A stretch of DNA of 64,000 bases, taken from Leptidea sinapis. Lineage: Eukaryota > Arthropoda > Insecta > Lepidoptera > Pieridae. The translations under genes were made by a program, and so were the position numbers. Within the stretch, counting starts at the first letter, position 1; every line of letters begins with the position of its first letter. The notes under the pieces were generated by a model. The model had not been told where the DNA came from and did no database searches. It saw only the letters and a list, made by a program, of their open reading frames with translations. The stretch lies in the NCBI RefSeq assembly GCF_905404315.1, contig NC_066269.1:16560501-16624500 (forward strand), written 5' to 3'. This document shows positions 27,201 through 42,900 of this stretch, piece after piece.

Positions 27201-29496
27201 TTCATCATACAAGTACAAACTTATAATTATATGTTTTTAGTCAAGTATTCATTTCTCGTTACGTTAATTTACTAGCTAAAATAACTTTTGTTTTAAAAAG
27301 TAGCGTGACGTCACCAAATGGCCCAACGAAAGACCAGCGTTGGCTTTCACACCAGCAAACATGCTAAGTTGGGACCATTTTTGTAACATATAGGACTACC
27401 TATAAAATTAAGGCGCCTTTTTCTTTTTTATTAAGAATACTAATTCTTTCAGATTTTGTTTGTTCATTGTTTGTCTCCTTTATAAGTTTTATTTTGAGTT
27501 AGCTGTATATTTATGGGTACTATATGTCTCAAATTAACATTTTTCATTCATTTCATTTCAATCTTATTCAATAAGACACACTCGAGCTATTCGCAATCCT
27601 TGAGTAGAGTATAGCCTCGAACTTAGTATTAGTTATAGAACCCGCCTTCTTGAGACGAGGAAGTCTCACTCAGTTTAAACTTCGGTATTTGTCGCTAAAC
27701 AATGCTTCACCTAATTCCGATACGTTTACGTACGGTTACACACTGAACGCTTCAACGGATAGTATTCAAACTAACTCGTATACCACACTGTTAGTTAGTG
27801 TTAACTGTAGGTTAAATAGATGTTGTTTCCTAGACATCGTGAATTGTCTTGTAAATCTTTTATGGTTAAACATTAGTTTTGTTATTATTTGTTCATATTT
27901 CATTTGCTGTCTAAGAACTATTTGATAAAATAATCCATTTAAAATTAATTCAACAATGTCATCGTTTCATATAATAGATATAAAGCAAGGGGGAAGGCCT
28001 GGCAGTTAGCCTGGATATAGGCCTTTGATCGTGTAAGGCACAAGGCGCTCCTCTCTTTCTGCTTTAATATCTTTTTAATTTTTTAATGTGTATAGTGAAT
28101 AATATTTATTTTATAAGAAAATAAATTTATGTGAAAACATGTATTCCTCGGATAATATAATAGTATAATAATCAAAGAGTATGTAAATACTTCGTAATAA
28201 GAGGCGGGATTGGCTGAGTAAAAATTAAAATTTAGTTTAGTATGAAACGTGCAGTGATTTGACATAAGTTTAAATAAAGCGAACACTTGCTTAAAACGCA
28301 GTGGATTTCGGCTATCTCCATATTTTACAAGATCACAGCCGTCATCTGTTAATCTATCAATGACTGTACGTTTCATACAATCGAGTGAATCGCTTTTTTC
28401 TTAGAGAGTTTCGCCTAGGCTGACAAATTATGTAATAATATAACTACGGATTACTACTCAAGATAAATGTACATAGTCTATTACTACGATCAATTTTTTT
28501 TTTTTTTTTTAATATATCTTGTACGGTTCAATATAATTAGAATCAAACTAACCTACGTTGACGTAATGGTAGAATTTAAATTTGTTTATCCAATAATATT
28601 AGCAACTTAGCTTACATATAAGGTATGTGTGCACACAAACTAGAAATCCTGTCTCTCGGTTTCTCACCTTGCCTATGATAATCAGTTTGTTTTAATTACT
28701 GCGAAGGCGTCGGGCAATGTGGCCAAAATACCCCAAGATCCTTTGACAGCAGATTGTGGACAATCTGTGGCCAAAATATCCCAAGATCCGTTGATAGCAG
28801 ATTGTGGACAATCTATGGCCAAAATATCCCAAGATCTTTTGATGGCAGATTGTGGACAATCTATGGCCAAAACACCCCAAGATCCTTTGATAGCAAATTA
28901 TGGACAATCTATGGGCAAAATACCCCTAGATCCTTTGATAGCAGATTGTGGACAATCTGTGGCCAAAACACCCCAAGATCCTTTGATTGCAGATTGTGGA
29001 CAATATAGTGCCGATGCGATAGCAGATTGTAATGTATAGTGGTGAATATTTTTTTAAATACTTATTTGTTATGCAATTATTAAAATGTTGTGCATTAATC
29101 GTATCGTTAAATGTGAACGCCAAGGCTAACCAGTTCCTCGATAACACGAACTTAGTGAGAAGACTCAAAAGAACTAAACTTTTTGAGTTAGTATAATGAA
29201 AAGCTAAAGTAATATAGTGCAGTTAATAGTGAAACTAACATGTACTATTTTTTTTAATGAAAATAAGAGGGCGAGACGTTCAGCTGATGGTAATTGATCG
29301 CCCTGCCCATTAAAATGCAATGCCGCTCAGGATTCTTGAAAAACCCAAAAATTCTGAGCGGCAATGCAATTGCTCGTCACCTTGAGACATAAGATGCTAA
29401 GTCTCATTTGCCCAGTAATATCACTAGCTGTGGCGCACTTCAGACCGAAACACAGTAATGTTTACACATTACTGCTTCACGCTAGAAAGACGGCTG
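24251..29496 (+). repeat. Array unit U5 (5,246 bp, most diverged)
   Basis: Internal blocks: plus-sense retroposon A 25239-25496, deleted copy 25911-26134, hairpin 26359-26393, reverse transcriptase shard 27986-28053, minisatellite 28719-29006, minus-sense retroposon A 29248-29496. This unit has the most private changes: C at 25004, A at 25642, C at 26602, G at 27496, loss of the A that interrupts a T-run plus a 1-bp deletion near 28500, A at 28900 and G at 29013 (in and beside the minisatellite), and G at 29430. It also has A at 26240. Confidence 0.97.
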
Positions 29497-32400
29497 AAAA
29501 GAAAAATTCAAATCACTGAAATGATTATTGTGCTTGTAGATGATAGAAATTTTGGAAATATATTTAAATAATTATTTAATGAACCATCATATTTTGGGAC
29601 CATGTGTTCCACAGGTTCAATTAGATTAAATGTTTACTAAGTTTTATAAGATGGTTGCCTATGGTTGTCAAACATGAACCCTTACCGAAAAATTATCAAA
29701 TAAAATCAATTGTCTGGAAAAACTGTCATAACCATAGTGTTAACACCAGGAACAGACATAAACTTATAATGCCTACTACTCGGCTAAGTTGAGTAAGTAA
29801 GTCTTTTGTGGGGTGATGTATACGCTTTTGCAACAAGATCCCAGAAAATGTTCAAAACAAAAGTATTACGATATTCAAAAGAATTGTTCAAAAACGTTTG
29901 TGTAGTAAAGGTTACTAAAACGTAAATGACTTTCTTAATGATAACACAGATAGGGTAATGTAATGTAATAATGGTGCGACCACCGTCAGGCTATTAAATA
30001 TAAAGTTAATTTGTACGATATCACTTAAAAATTTTTATGAAAACAAAGCCCTCTGAGTTTTTTGCGCCCATTCTTCTCAGGTCTGGGGCATTTTTTGGAA
30101 TGTAGTTTTTGACTTTCAATAAATAATTTTATATCCAATTTTGAATAAAAGTAATTGAATTTGACTTTCTAACAGCATAGAAAGAAGCGTAGTTGGAGTT
30201 AATAGAATAGATAAAGTAAAATTGAAATATATAAAAGTATGACGAAATTTAAAGATGAAAATTCAATATGCAGATCACTGAAATGGCGATGAAAAGAGAA
30301 AAACATGAAAAATGGACTAAAATATTAACACACTGATACCGAAGAGATTGTAGTCGTGAGTGGAGTAGAAGAAAAATGCAACAAACTAAACGTTGGGAAG
30401 ATTAGTAAAAGAGTCGCTGGGCCTAAATGGATCCAAATAGCGAAAGACAGAGAGGCTATTTATTTATGTTTTTTGAGAACTCCATATTATGTGTTACCAC
30501 AACGGCACCTATTTCTGCAGTGAAGAAGTACTGTGTTTCGGTCTGAAGGGCGCCGTAGCTAGTGAAATTACTGGGCAAATGAGACTTGACATCTTATGTC
30601 TCAAGGTGATGAGCGTAGCGCCGCTCAGAATTTTTGGAAATTTCAACAATCTTGAGCGGTACTGCATTGTAATGGCCAGAGCGTATCAATTACCATCAGC
30701 TGAAGGTCCTGGTCGCCTCGTCTCTCATTTTCATAAAAAAAATGCGTTAAACCTTACTGAACAATATTTGTACATACACTAGTTGATATCATTGTATATT
30801 ATGTTTCTACCTCTTTCAGACCATTTTTTATTTGCTTTACAAAACGTTGAGCCTAAATTGTTCGTAACATTTCTACAATAAACAACTTGACCGTCAACTG
30901 CAGAACCGTTTTGGTAAATTGATTGTACTCTACGTCGACAATGTAACGGTCCTTCAAATTGAATGAAACTTTGGTCACTTTATAGTCACCACAAATAATA
31001 TTTCATTTTGTTATTGTTGTATACCTTCAGTGTAATTTTTTCTAATTGTTTTGCATGTAAATCATCGAAAGTAATTTGATGGATTTTTACTCTAAGAATA
31101 TTGATTTCAGCAATTTCAAACGAGCTGTCTTCTTGTAAAGAATTACTTAGGCGCTATTTTTTTATGACAGTAGGGCAAGGCGTTCAGCTGATGGTAAGTG
31201 AAACGACCTGCCCATTACAATGCACTAGTGCTCAGGATTCTTGAAACACCCAATAATTCTGAGCGGCACTACAAACCGAAATACAATAATGCTTACACAA
31301 TTCTGCTTCACGGCAGAAAAAGGCGCCGTTGTGGTACCCATAATCTAGCCGGCATGCTATGCAAAGGAGCCTCCCACTGGTAAATATTTTTATGCCAGGA
31401 CAAAATTTACCTGAAATTACCGATAAGAATGCCATTTGCTTCTCGATTCGTCCTTCACATTTAAATAAATAAATATATATTTTAAGTTCCCCTTGTACCT
31501 ACAGCATCGAGTTATTCATAATCACTTTAACATTAACTTAAACAGAAAACATTCATTCAAATTAACACCTTCTTTCGTGACAGTATCTTCGAAGTAAATG
31601 AACGAAAACTCTGCCTAATAGACGTGTAGGCAGAGTTTTGCTTCGGACAATTTTTGACCGTGGTTGTGAGTCAAATACTTAATGTACGTCAATGGTTTTC
31701 CCAGGTCTAGAATATCCTTAATAAGCGGTTGTACAGTCCCGTGTAAATATTTACATGCATTTAGACAATTTAGCTGTTATTTTTAGTTTAAAGACATTTA
31801 TTCTCATAAGATTTAACCTAAAATCACTTACATAAGAATTTTACATATATATATGACTAAGCATGCAAAACAAGCAAAGTGAACACTTACAAAAAATGAA
31901 GGTACATAAAAAATTGCTCAACATAACAACATCAATATATTATTTTTTTATACAGAATAAGAAGGACTGGATGACGATTTATTTAACAGTTGAAGTAAAC
32001 TAAAATTATGCCTACGGTTTAAACAATAGTACAAATAAAAAACTAAAAGAAAATAAGCACATGTTTATATGTGTGATTGTGCATTCGAGCATTTTTTAAC
32101 CACATTAATTATTTTATTCCTAACAAATTTAATCTTAAAAACTACTTATAACTATAAAATTAACATTATTTATTAGATTTACTTATAATGAACTATAATT
32201 ATTACAATTATTATACAGTTTTGTTTATAATAATATATTTTTTTTAGTTATTTTTTTAAATGCTGAACTTTTAATGTATTGTATTGTATTGTGACAGCAA
32301 TCAATCATCAGCACTTGTCAGATGTTACTTTTACTTTGGCTGTTGGCAGTTAATACGTAGCAGAAAAACAATTGCATTTTTTGATATAAATTATAATTTG

Positions 32401-34743
32401 ACAGTTGACATAAGATGCAACAAACAGTTTCCATTGCGCCCATTGATTCATCATACAAGTACAAACTTATAATTATATGTTTTTAGTCAAGTATTCATTT
32501 CTCGTTACGTTAATTTACTAGCTAAAATAACTTTTGTTTCAAAAAGTAGCGTGACGTCACCAAATGGCCCAACGAAAGACCAGCGTTGGCTTTCACACCA
32601 GCAAACATGCTAAGTTGGGACCATTTTTGTAACATATAGGACTACCTATAAAATTAAGGCGCCTTTTTCTTTTTTATTAAGAATACTAATTCTTTCAGAT
32701 TTTGTTTGTTCATTGTTTGTCTCCTTTATAAGTTTTATTTTAAGTTAGCTGTATATTTATGGGTACTATATGTCTCAAATTAACATTTTTCATTCATTTC
32801 ATTTCAATCTTATTCAATAAGACACACTCGAGCTATTCGCAATCCTTGAGTAGAGTATAGCCTCGAACTTAGTATTAGTTATAGAACCCGCCTTCTTGAG
32901 ACGAGGAAGTCTCACTCAGTTTAAACTTCGGTATTTGTCGCTAAACAATGCTTCACCTAATTCCGATACGTTTACGTACGGTTACACACTGAACGCTTCA
33001 ACGGATAGTATTCAAACTAACTCGTATACCACACTGTTAGTTAGTGTTAACTGTAGGTTAAATAGATGTTGTTTCCTAGACATCGTGAATTGTCTTGTAA
33101 ATCTTTTATGGTTAAACATTAGTTTTGTTATTATTTGTTCATATTTCATTTGCTGTCTAAGAACTATTTGATAAAATAATCCATTTAAAATTAATTCAAC
33201 AATGTCATCGTTTCATATAATAGATATAAAGCAAGGGGGAAGGCCTGGCAGTTAGCCTGGATATAGGCCTTTGATCGTGTAAGGCACAAGGCGCTCCTCT
33301 CTTTCTGCTTTAATATCTTTTTAATTTTTTAATGTGTATAGTGAATAATATTTATTTTATAAGAAAATAAATTTATGTGAAAACATGTATTCCTCGGATA
33401 ATATAATAGTATAATAATCAAAGAGTATGTAAATACTTCGTAATAAGAGGCGGGATTGGCTGAGTAAAAATTAAAATTTAGTTTAGTATGAAACGTGCAG
33501 TGATTTGACATAAGTTTAAATAAAGCGAACACTTGCTTAAAACGCAGTGGATTTCGGCTATCTCCATATTTTACAAGATCACAGCCGTCATCTGTTAATC
33601 TATCAATGACTGTACGTTTCATACAATCGAGTGAATCGCTTTTTTCTTAGAGAGTTTCGCCTAGGCTGACAAATTATGTAATAATATAACTACGGATTAC
33701 TACTCAAGATAAATGTACATAGTCTATTACTACGATCAATTTTTTTTTTATTTTTTTAATATATCTTGTACGGTTCAATATAATTAGAATCAAACTAACC
33801 TACGTTGACGTAATGGTAGAATTTAAATTTGTTTATCCAATAATATTAGCAACTTAGCTTACATATAAGGTATGTGTGCACACAAACTAGAAATCCTGTC
33901 TCTCGGTTTCTCACCTTGCCTATGATAATCAGTTTGTTTTAATTACTGCGAAGGCGTCGGGCAATGTGGCCAAAATACCCCAAGATCCTTTGACAGCAGA
34001 TTGTGGACAATCTGTGGCCAAAATATCCCAAGATCCGTTGATAGCAGATTGTGGACAATCTATGGCCAAAATATCCCAAGATCTTTTGATGGCAGATTGT
34101 GGACAATCTATGGCCAAAACACCCCAAGATCCTTTGATAGCAAATTGTGGACAATCTATGGGCAAAATACCCCTAGATCCTTTGATAGCAGATTGTGGAC
34201 AATCTGTGGCCAAAACACCCCAAGATCCTTTGATTGCAGATTGTGGACAATATAGTGCCAATGCGATAGCAGATTGTAATGTATAGTGGTGAATATTTTT
34301 TTAAATACTTATTTGTTATGCAATTATTAAAATGTTGTGCATTAATCGTATCGTTAAATGTGAACGCCAAGGCTAACCAGTTCCTCGATAACACGAACTT
34401 AGTGAGAAGACTCAAAAGAACTAAACTTTTTGAGTTAGTATAATGAAAAGCTAAAGTAATATAGTGCAGTTAATAGTGAAACTAACATGTACTATTTTTT
34501 TTAATGAAAATAAGAGGGCGAGACGTTCAGCTGATGGTAATTGATCGCCCTGCCCATTAAAATGCAATGCCGCTCAGGATTCTTGAAAAACCCAAAAATT
34601 CTGAGCGGCAATGCAATTGCTCGTCACCTTGAGACATAAGATGCTAAGTCTCATTTGCCCAGTAATATCACTAGCTATGGCGCACTTCAGACCGAAACAC
34701 AGTAATGTTTACACATTACTGCTTCACGCTAGAAAGACGGCTG
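29497..34743 (+). repeat. Array unit U6 (5,247 bp)
   Basis: Internal blocks: plus-sense retroposon A 30485-30742, deleted copy 31157-31380, hairpin 31605-31639, reverse transcriptase shard 33232-33299, minisatellite 33966-34253, minus-sense retroposon A 34495-34743. Private variants are A at 29719, A at 30507 and C at 32540. It has G at 31486. Confidence 0.97.
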
Positions 34744-37700
34744 AAAAGAAAAATTCAAATCACTGAAATGATTATTGTGCTTGTAGATGATAGAAATTTT
34801 GGAAATATATTTAAATAATTATTTAATGAACCATCATATTTTGGGACCATGTGTTCCACAGGTTCAATTAGATTAAATGTTTACTAAGTTTTATAAGATG
34901 GTTGCCTATGGTTGTCAAACATGAACCCTTACCGAAAAATTATCAAATAAAATCAATTGTCTGGAGAAACTGTCATAACCATAGTGTTAACACCAGGAAC
35001 AGACATAAACTTATAATGCCTACTACTCGGCTAAGTTGAGTAAGTAAGTCTTTTGTGGGGTGATGTATACGCTTTTGCAACAAGATCCCAGAAAATGTTC
35101 AAAACAAAAGTATTACGATATTCAAAAGAATTGTTCAAAAACGTTTGTGTAGTAAAGGTTACTAAAACGTAAATGACTTTCTTAATGATAACACAGATAG
35201 GGTAATGTAATGTAATAATGGTGCGACCACCGTCAGGCTATTAAATATAAAGTTAATTTGTACGATATCACTTAAAAATTTTTATGAAAACAAAGCCCTC
35301 TGAGTTTTTTGCGCCCATTCTTCTCAGGTCTGGGGCATTTTTTGGAATGTAGTTTTTGACTTTCAATAAATAATTTTATATCCAATTTTGAATAAAAGTA
35401 ATTGAATTTGACTTTCTAACAGCATAGAAAGAAGCGTAGTTGGAGTTAATAGAATAGATAAAGTAAAATTGAAATATATAAAAGTATGACGAAATTTAAA
35501 GATGAAAATTCAATATGCAGATCACTGAAATGGCGATGAAAAGAGAAAAACATGAAAAATGGACTAAAATATTAACACACTGATACCGAAGAGATTGTAG
35601 TCGTGAGTGGAGTAGAAGAAAAATGCAACAAACTAAACGTTGGGAAGATTAGTAAAAGAGTCGCTGGGCCTAAATGGATCCAAATAGCGAAAGACAGAGA
35701 GGCTATTTATTTATGTTTTTTGAGAACTCCATATTATGTGTTACCACAACGGCGCCTATTTCTGCAGTGAAGAAGTACTGTGTTTCGGTCTGAAGGGCGC
35801 CGTAGCTAGTGAAATTACTGGGCAAATGAGACTTGACATCTTATGTCTCAAGGTGATGAGCGTAGCGCCGCTCAGAATTTTTGGAAATTTCAACAATCTT
35901 GAGCGGTACTGCATTGTAATGGCCAGAGCGTATCAATTACCATCAGCTGAAGGTCCTGGTCGCCTCGTCTCTCATTTTCATAAAAAAAATGCGTTAAACC
36001 TTACTGAACAATATTTGTACATACACTAGTTGATATCATTGTATATTATGTTTCTACCTCTTTCAGACCATTTTTTATTTGCTTTACAAAACGTTGAGCC
36101 TAAATTGTTCGTAACATTTCTACAATAAACAACTTGACCGTCAACTGCAGAACCGTTTTGGTAAATTGATTGTACTCTACGTCGACAATGTAACGGTCCT
36201 TCAAATTGAATGAAACTTTGGTCACTTTATAGTCACCACAAATAATATTTCATTTTGTTATTGTTGTATACCTTCAGTGTAATTTTTTCTAATTGTTTTG
36301 CATGTAAATCATCGAAAGTAATTTGATGGATTTTTACTCTAAGAATATTGATTTCAGCAATTTCAAACGAGCTGTCTTCTTGTAAAGAATTACTTAGGCG
36401 CTATTTTTTTATGACAGTAGGGCAAGGCGTTCAGCTGATGGTAAGTGAAACGACCTGCCCATTACAATGCACTAGTGCTCAGGATTCTTGAAACACCCAA
36501 TAATTCTGAGCGGCACTACAAACCGAAATACAATAATGCTTACACAATTCTGCTTCACGGCAGAAAAAGGCGCCGTTGTGGTACCCATAATCTAGCCGGC
36601 ATGCTATGCAAAGGAGCCTCCCACTGGTAAATATTTTTATGCCAGGACAAAATTTACCTGAAATTACCGATAAGAATGCCATTTGCTTCTCGATTCGTCC
36701 TTCACATTTAAATAAATAAATATATATTTTAAGTTCCCCTTGTACCTACAGCATCGAGTTATTCATAATCACTTTAACATTAACTTAAACAGAAAACATT
36801 CATTCAAATTAACACCTTCTTTCGTGACAGTATCTTCGAAGTAAATGAACGAAAACTCTGCCTAATAGACGTGTAGGCAGAGTTTTGCTTCGGACAATTT
36901 TTGACCGTGGTTGTGAGTCAAATACTTAATGTACGTCAATGGTTTTCCCAGGTCTAGAATATCCTTAATAAGCGGTTGTACAGTCCCGTGTAAATATTTA
37001 CATGCATTTAGACAATTTAGCTGTTATTTTTAGTTTAAAGACATTTATTCTCATAAGATTTAACCTAAAATCACTTACATAAGAATTTTACATATATATA
37101 TGACTAAGCATGCAAAACAAGCAAAGTGAACACTTACAAAAAATGAAGGTACATAAAAAATTGCTCAACATAACAACATCAATATATTATTTTTTTATAC
37201 AGAATAAGAAGGACTGGATGACGATTTATTTAACAGTTGAAGTAAACTAAAATTATGCCTACGGTTTAAACAATAGTACAAATAAAAAACTAAAAGAAAA
37301 TAAGCACATGTTTATATGTGTGATTGTGCATTCGAGCATTTTTTAACCACATTAATTATTTTATTCCTAACAAATTTAATCTTAAAAACTACTTATAACT
37401 ATAAAATTAACATTATTTATTAGATTTACTTATAATGAACTATAATTATTACAATTATTATACAGTTTTGTTTATAATAATATATTTTTTTTAGTTATTT
37501 TTTTAAATGCTGAACTTTTAATGTATTGTATTGTATTGTGACAGCAATCAATCATCAGCACTTGTCAGATGTTACTTTTACTTTGGCTGTTGGCAGTTAA
37601 TACGTAGCAGAAAAACAATTGCATTTTTTGATATAAATTATAATTTGACAGTTGACATAAGATGCAACAAACAGTTTCCATTGCGCCCATTGATTCATCA

Positions 37701-39990
37701 TACAAGTACAAACTTATAATTATATGTTTTTAGTCAAGTATTCATTTCTCGTTACGTTAATTTACTAGCTAAAATAACTTTTGTTTTAAAAAGTAGCGTG
37801 ACGTCACCAAATGGCCCAACGAAAGACCAGCGTTGGCTTTCACACCAGCAAACATGCTAAGTTGGGACCATTTTTGTAACATATAGGACTACCTATAAAA
37901 TTAAGGCGCCTTTTTCTTTTTTATTAAGAGTACTAATTCTTTCAGATTTTGTTTGTTCATTGTTTGTCTCCTTTATAAGTTTTATTTTAAGTTAGCTGTA
38001 TATTTATGGGTACTATATGTCTCAAATTAACATTTTTCATTCATTTCATTTCAATCTTATTCAATAAGATACACTCGAGCTATTCGCAATCCTTGAGTAG
38101 AGTATAGCCTCGAACTTAGTATTAGTTATAGAACCCGCCTTCTTGAGACGAGGAAGTCTCACTCAGTTTAAACTTCGGTATTTGTCGCTAAACAATGCTT
38201 CACCTAATTCCGATACGTTTACGTACGGTTACACACTGAACGCTTCAACGGATAGTATTCAAACTAACTCGTATACCACACTGTTAGTTAGTGTTAACTG
38301 TAGGTTAAATAGATGTTGTTTCCTAGACATCGTGAATTGTCTTGTAAATCTTTTATGGTTAAACATTAGTTTTGTTATTATTTGTTCATATTTCATTTGC
38401 TGTCTAAGAACTATTTGATAAAATAATCCATTTAAAATTAATTCAACAATGTCATCGTTTCATATAATAGATATAAAGCAAGGGGGAAGGCCTGGCAGTT
38501 AGCCTGGATATAGGCCTTTGATCGTGTAAGGCACAAGGCGCTCCTCTCTTTCTGCTTTAATATCTTTTTAATTTTTTAATGTGTATAGTGAATAATATTT
38601 ATTTTATAAGAAAATAAATTTATGTGAAAACATGTATTCCTCGGATAATATAATAGTATAATAATCAAAGAGTATGTAAATACTTCGTAATAAGAGGCGG
38701 GATTGGCTGAGTAAAAATTAAAATTTAGTTTAGTATGAAACGTGCAGTGATTTGACATAAGTTTAAATAAAGCGAACACTTGCTTAAAACGCAGTGGATT
38801 TCGGCTATCTCCATATTTTACAAGATCACAGCCGTCATCTGTTAATCTATCAATGACTGTACGTTTCATACAATCGAGTGAATCGCTTTTTTCTTAGAGA
38901 GTTTCGCCTAGGCTGACAAATTATGTAATAATATAACTACGGATTACTACTCAAGATAAATGTACATAGTCTATTACTACGATCAATTTTTTTTTTATTT
39001 TTTTAATATATCTTGTACGGTTCAATATAATTAGAATCAAACTAACCTACGTTGACGTAATGGTAGAATTTAAATTTGTTTATCCAATAATATTAGCAAC
39101 TTAGCTTACATATAAGGTATGTGTGCACACAAACTAGAAATCCTGTCTCTCGGTTTCTCACCTTGCCTATGATAATCAGTTTGTTTTAATTACTGCGAAG
39201 GCGTCGGGCAATGTGGCCAAAATACCCCAAGATCCTTTGACAGCAGATTGTGGACAATCTGTGGCCAAAATATCCCAAGATCCGTTGATAGCAGATTGTG
39301 GACAATCTATGGCCAAAATATCCCAAGATCTTTTGATGGCAGATTGTGGACAATCTATGGCCAAAACACCCCAAGATCCTTTGATAGCAAATTGTGGACA
39401 ATCTATGGGCAAAATACCCCTAGATCCTTTGATAGCAGATTGTGGACAATCTGTGGCCAAAACACCCCAAGATCCTTTGATTGCAGATTGTGGACAATAT
39501 AGTGCCAATGCGATAGCAGATTGTAATGTATAGTGGTGAATATTTTTTTAAATACTTATTTGTTATGCAATTATTAAAATGTTGTGCATTAATCGTATCG
39601 TTAAATGTGAACGCCAAGGCTAACCAGTTCCTCGATAACACGAACTTAGTGAGAAGACTCAAAAGAACTAAACTTTTTGAGTTAGTATAATGAAAAGCTA
39701 AAGTAATATAGTGCAGTTAATAGTGAAACTAACATGTACTATTTTTTTTAATGAAAATAAGAGGGCGAGACGTTCAGCTGATGGTAATTGATCGCCCTGC
39801 CCATTAAAATGCAATGCCGCTCAGGATTCTTGAAAAACCCAAAAATTCTGAGCGGCAATGCAATTGCTCGTCACCTTGAGACATAAGATGCTAAGTCTCA
39901 TTTGCCCAGTAATATCACTAGCTATGGCGCACTTCAGACCGAAACACAGTAATGTTTACACATTACTGCTTCACGCTAGAAAGACGGCTG
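34744..39990 (+). repeat. Array unit U7 (5,247 bp)
   Basis: Internal blocks: plus-sense retroposon A 35732-35989, deleted copy 36404-36627, hairpin 36852-36886, reverse transcriptase shard 38479-38546, minisatellite 39213-39500, minus-sense retroposon A 39742-39990. Private variants are G at 37930 and T at 38070. It has G at 36733. Confidence 0.97.
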
Positions 39991-42900
39991 AAAAGAAAAA
40001 TTCAAATCACTGAAATGATTATTGTGCTTGTAGATGATAGAAATTTTGGAAATATATTTAAATAATTATTTAATGAACCATCATATTTTGGGACCATGTG
40101 TTCCACAGGTTCAATTAGATTAAATGTTTACTAAGTTTTATAAGATGGTTGCCTATGGTTGTCAAACATGAACCCTTACCGAAAAATTATCAAATAAAAT
40201 CAATTGTCTGGAGAAACTGTCATAACCATAGTGTTAACACCAGGAACAGACATAAACTTATAATGCCTACTACTCGGCTAAGTTGAGTAAGTAAGTCTTT
40301 TGTGGGGTGATGTATACGCTTTTGCAACAAGATCCCAGAAAATGTTCAAAACAAAAGTATTACGATATTCAAAAGAATTGTTCAAAAACGTTTGTGTAGT
40401 AAAGGTTACTAAAACGTAAATGACTTTCTTAATGATAACACAGATAGGGTAATGTAATGTAATAATGGTGCGACCACCGTCAGGCTATTAAATATAAAGT
40501 TAATTTGTACGAAATCACTTAAAAATTTTTATGAAAACAAAGCCCTCTGAGTTTTTTGCGCCCATTCTTCTCAGGCCTGGGGCATTTTTTGGAATGTAGT
40601 TTTTGACTTTCAATAAATAATTTTATATCCAATTTTGAATAAAAGTAATTGAATTTGACTTTCTAACAGCATAGAAAGAAGCGTAGTTGGAGTTAATAGA
40701 ATAGATAAAGTAAAATTGAAATATATAAAAGTATGACGAAATTTAAAGATGAAAATTCAATATGCAGATCACTGAAATGGCGATGAAAAGAGAAAAACAT
40801 GAAAAATGGACTAAAATATTAACACACTGATACCGAAGAGATTGTAGTCGTGAGTGGAGTAGAAGAAAAATGCAACAAACTAAACGTTGGGAAGATTAGT
40901 AAAAGAGTCGCTGGGCCTAAATGGATCCAAATAGCGAAAGACAGAGAGGCTATTTATTTATGTTTTTTGAGAACTCCATATTATGTGTTACCACAACGGC
41001 GCCTATTTCTGCAGTGAAGAAGTACTGTGTTTCGGTCTGAAGGGCGCCGTAGCTAGTGAAATTACTGGGCAAATGAGACTTGACATCTTATGTCTCAAGG
41101 TGATGAGCGTAGCGCCGCTCAGAATTTTTGGAAATTTCAACAATCTTGAGCGGTACTGCATTGTAATGGCCAGAGCGTATCAATTACCATCAGCTGAAGG
41201 TCCTGGTCGCCTCGTCTCTCATTTTCATAAAAAAAATGCGTTAAACCTTACTGAACAATATTTGTACATACACTAGTTGATATCATTGTATATTATGTTT
41301 CTACCTCTTTCAGACCATTTTTTATTTGCTTTACAAAACGTTGAGCCTAAATTGTTCGTAACATTTCTACAATAAACAACTTGACCGTCAACTGCAGAAC
41401 CGTTTTGGTAAATTGATTGTACTCTACGTCGACAATGTAACGGTCCTTCAAATTGAATGAAACTTTGGTCACTTTATAGTCACCACAAATAATATTTCAT
41501 TTTGTTATTGTTGTATACCTTCAGTGTAATTTTTTCTAATTGTTTTGCATGTAAATCATCGAAAGTAATTTGATGGATTTTTACTCTAAGAATATTGATT
41601 TCAGCAATTTCAAACGAGCTGTCTTCTTGTAAAGAATTACTTAGGCGCTATTTTTTTATGACAGTAGGGCAAGGCGTTCAGCTGATGGTAAGTGAAACGA
41701 CCTGCCCATTACAATGCACTAGTGCTCAGGATTCTTGAAACACCCAATAATTCTGAGCGGCACTACAAACCGAAATACAATAATGCTTACACAATTCTGC
41801 TTCACGGCAGAAAAAGGCGCCGTTGTGGTACCCATAATCTAGCCGGCATGCTATGCAAAGGAGCCTCCCACTGGTAAATATTTTTATGCCAGGACAAAAT
41901 TTACCTGAAATTACCGATAAGAATGCCATTTGCTTCTCGATTCGTCCTTCACATTTAAATAAATAAATATATATTTTAAATTCCCCTTGTACCTACAGCA
42001 TCGAGTTATTCATAATCACTTTAACATTAACTTAAACAGAAAACATTCATTCAAATTAACACCTTCTTTCGTGACAGTATCTTCGAAGTAAATGAACGAA
42101 AACTCTGCCTAATAGACGTGTAGGCAGAGTTTTGCTTCGGACAATTTTTGACCGTGGTTGTGAGTCAAATACTTAATGTACGTCAATGGTTTTCCCAGGT
42201 CTAGAATATCCTTAATAAGCGGTTGTACAGTCCCGTGTAAATATTTACATGCATTTAGACAATTTAGCTGTTATTTTTAGTTTAAAGACATTTATTCTCA
42301 TAAGATTTAACCTAAAATCACTTACATAAGAATTTTACATATATATATGACTAAGCATGCAAAACAAGCAAAGTGAACACTTACAAAAAATGAAGGTACA
42401 TAAAAAATTGCTCAACATAACAACATCAATATATTATTTTTTTATACAGAATAAGAAGGACTGGATGACGATTTATTTAACAGTTGAAGTAAACTAAAAT
42501 TATGCCTACGGTTTAAACAATAGTACAAATAAAAAACTAAAAGAAAATAAGCACATGTTTATATGTGTGATTGTGCATTCGAGCATTTTTTAACCACATT
42601 AATTATTTTATTCCTAACAAATTTAATCTTAAAAACTACTTATAACTATAAAATTAACATTATTTATTAGATTTACTTATAATGAACTATAATTATTACA
42701 ATTATTATACAGTTTTGTTTATAATAATATATTTTTTTTAGTTATTTTTTTAAATGCTGAACTTTTAATGTATTGTATTGTATTGTGACAGCAATCAATC
42801 ATCAGCACTTGTCAGATGTTACTTTTACTTTGGCTGTTGGCAGTTAATACGTAGCAGAAAAACAATTGCATTTTTTGATATAAATTATAATTTGACAGTT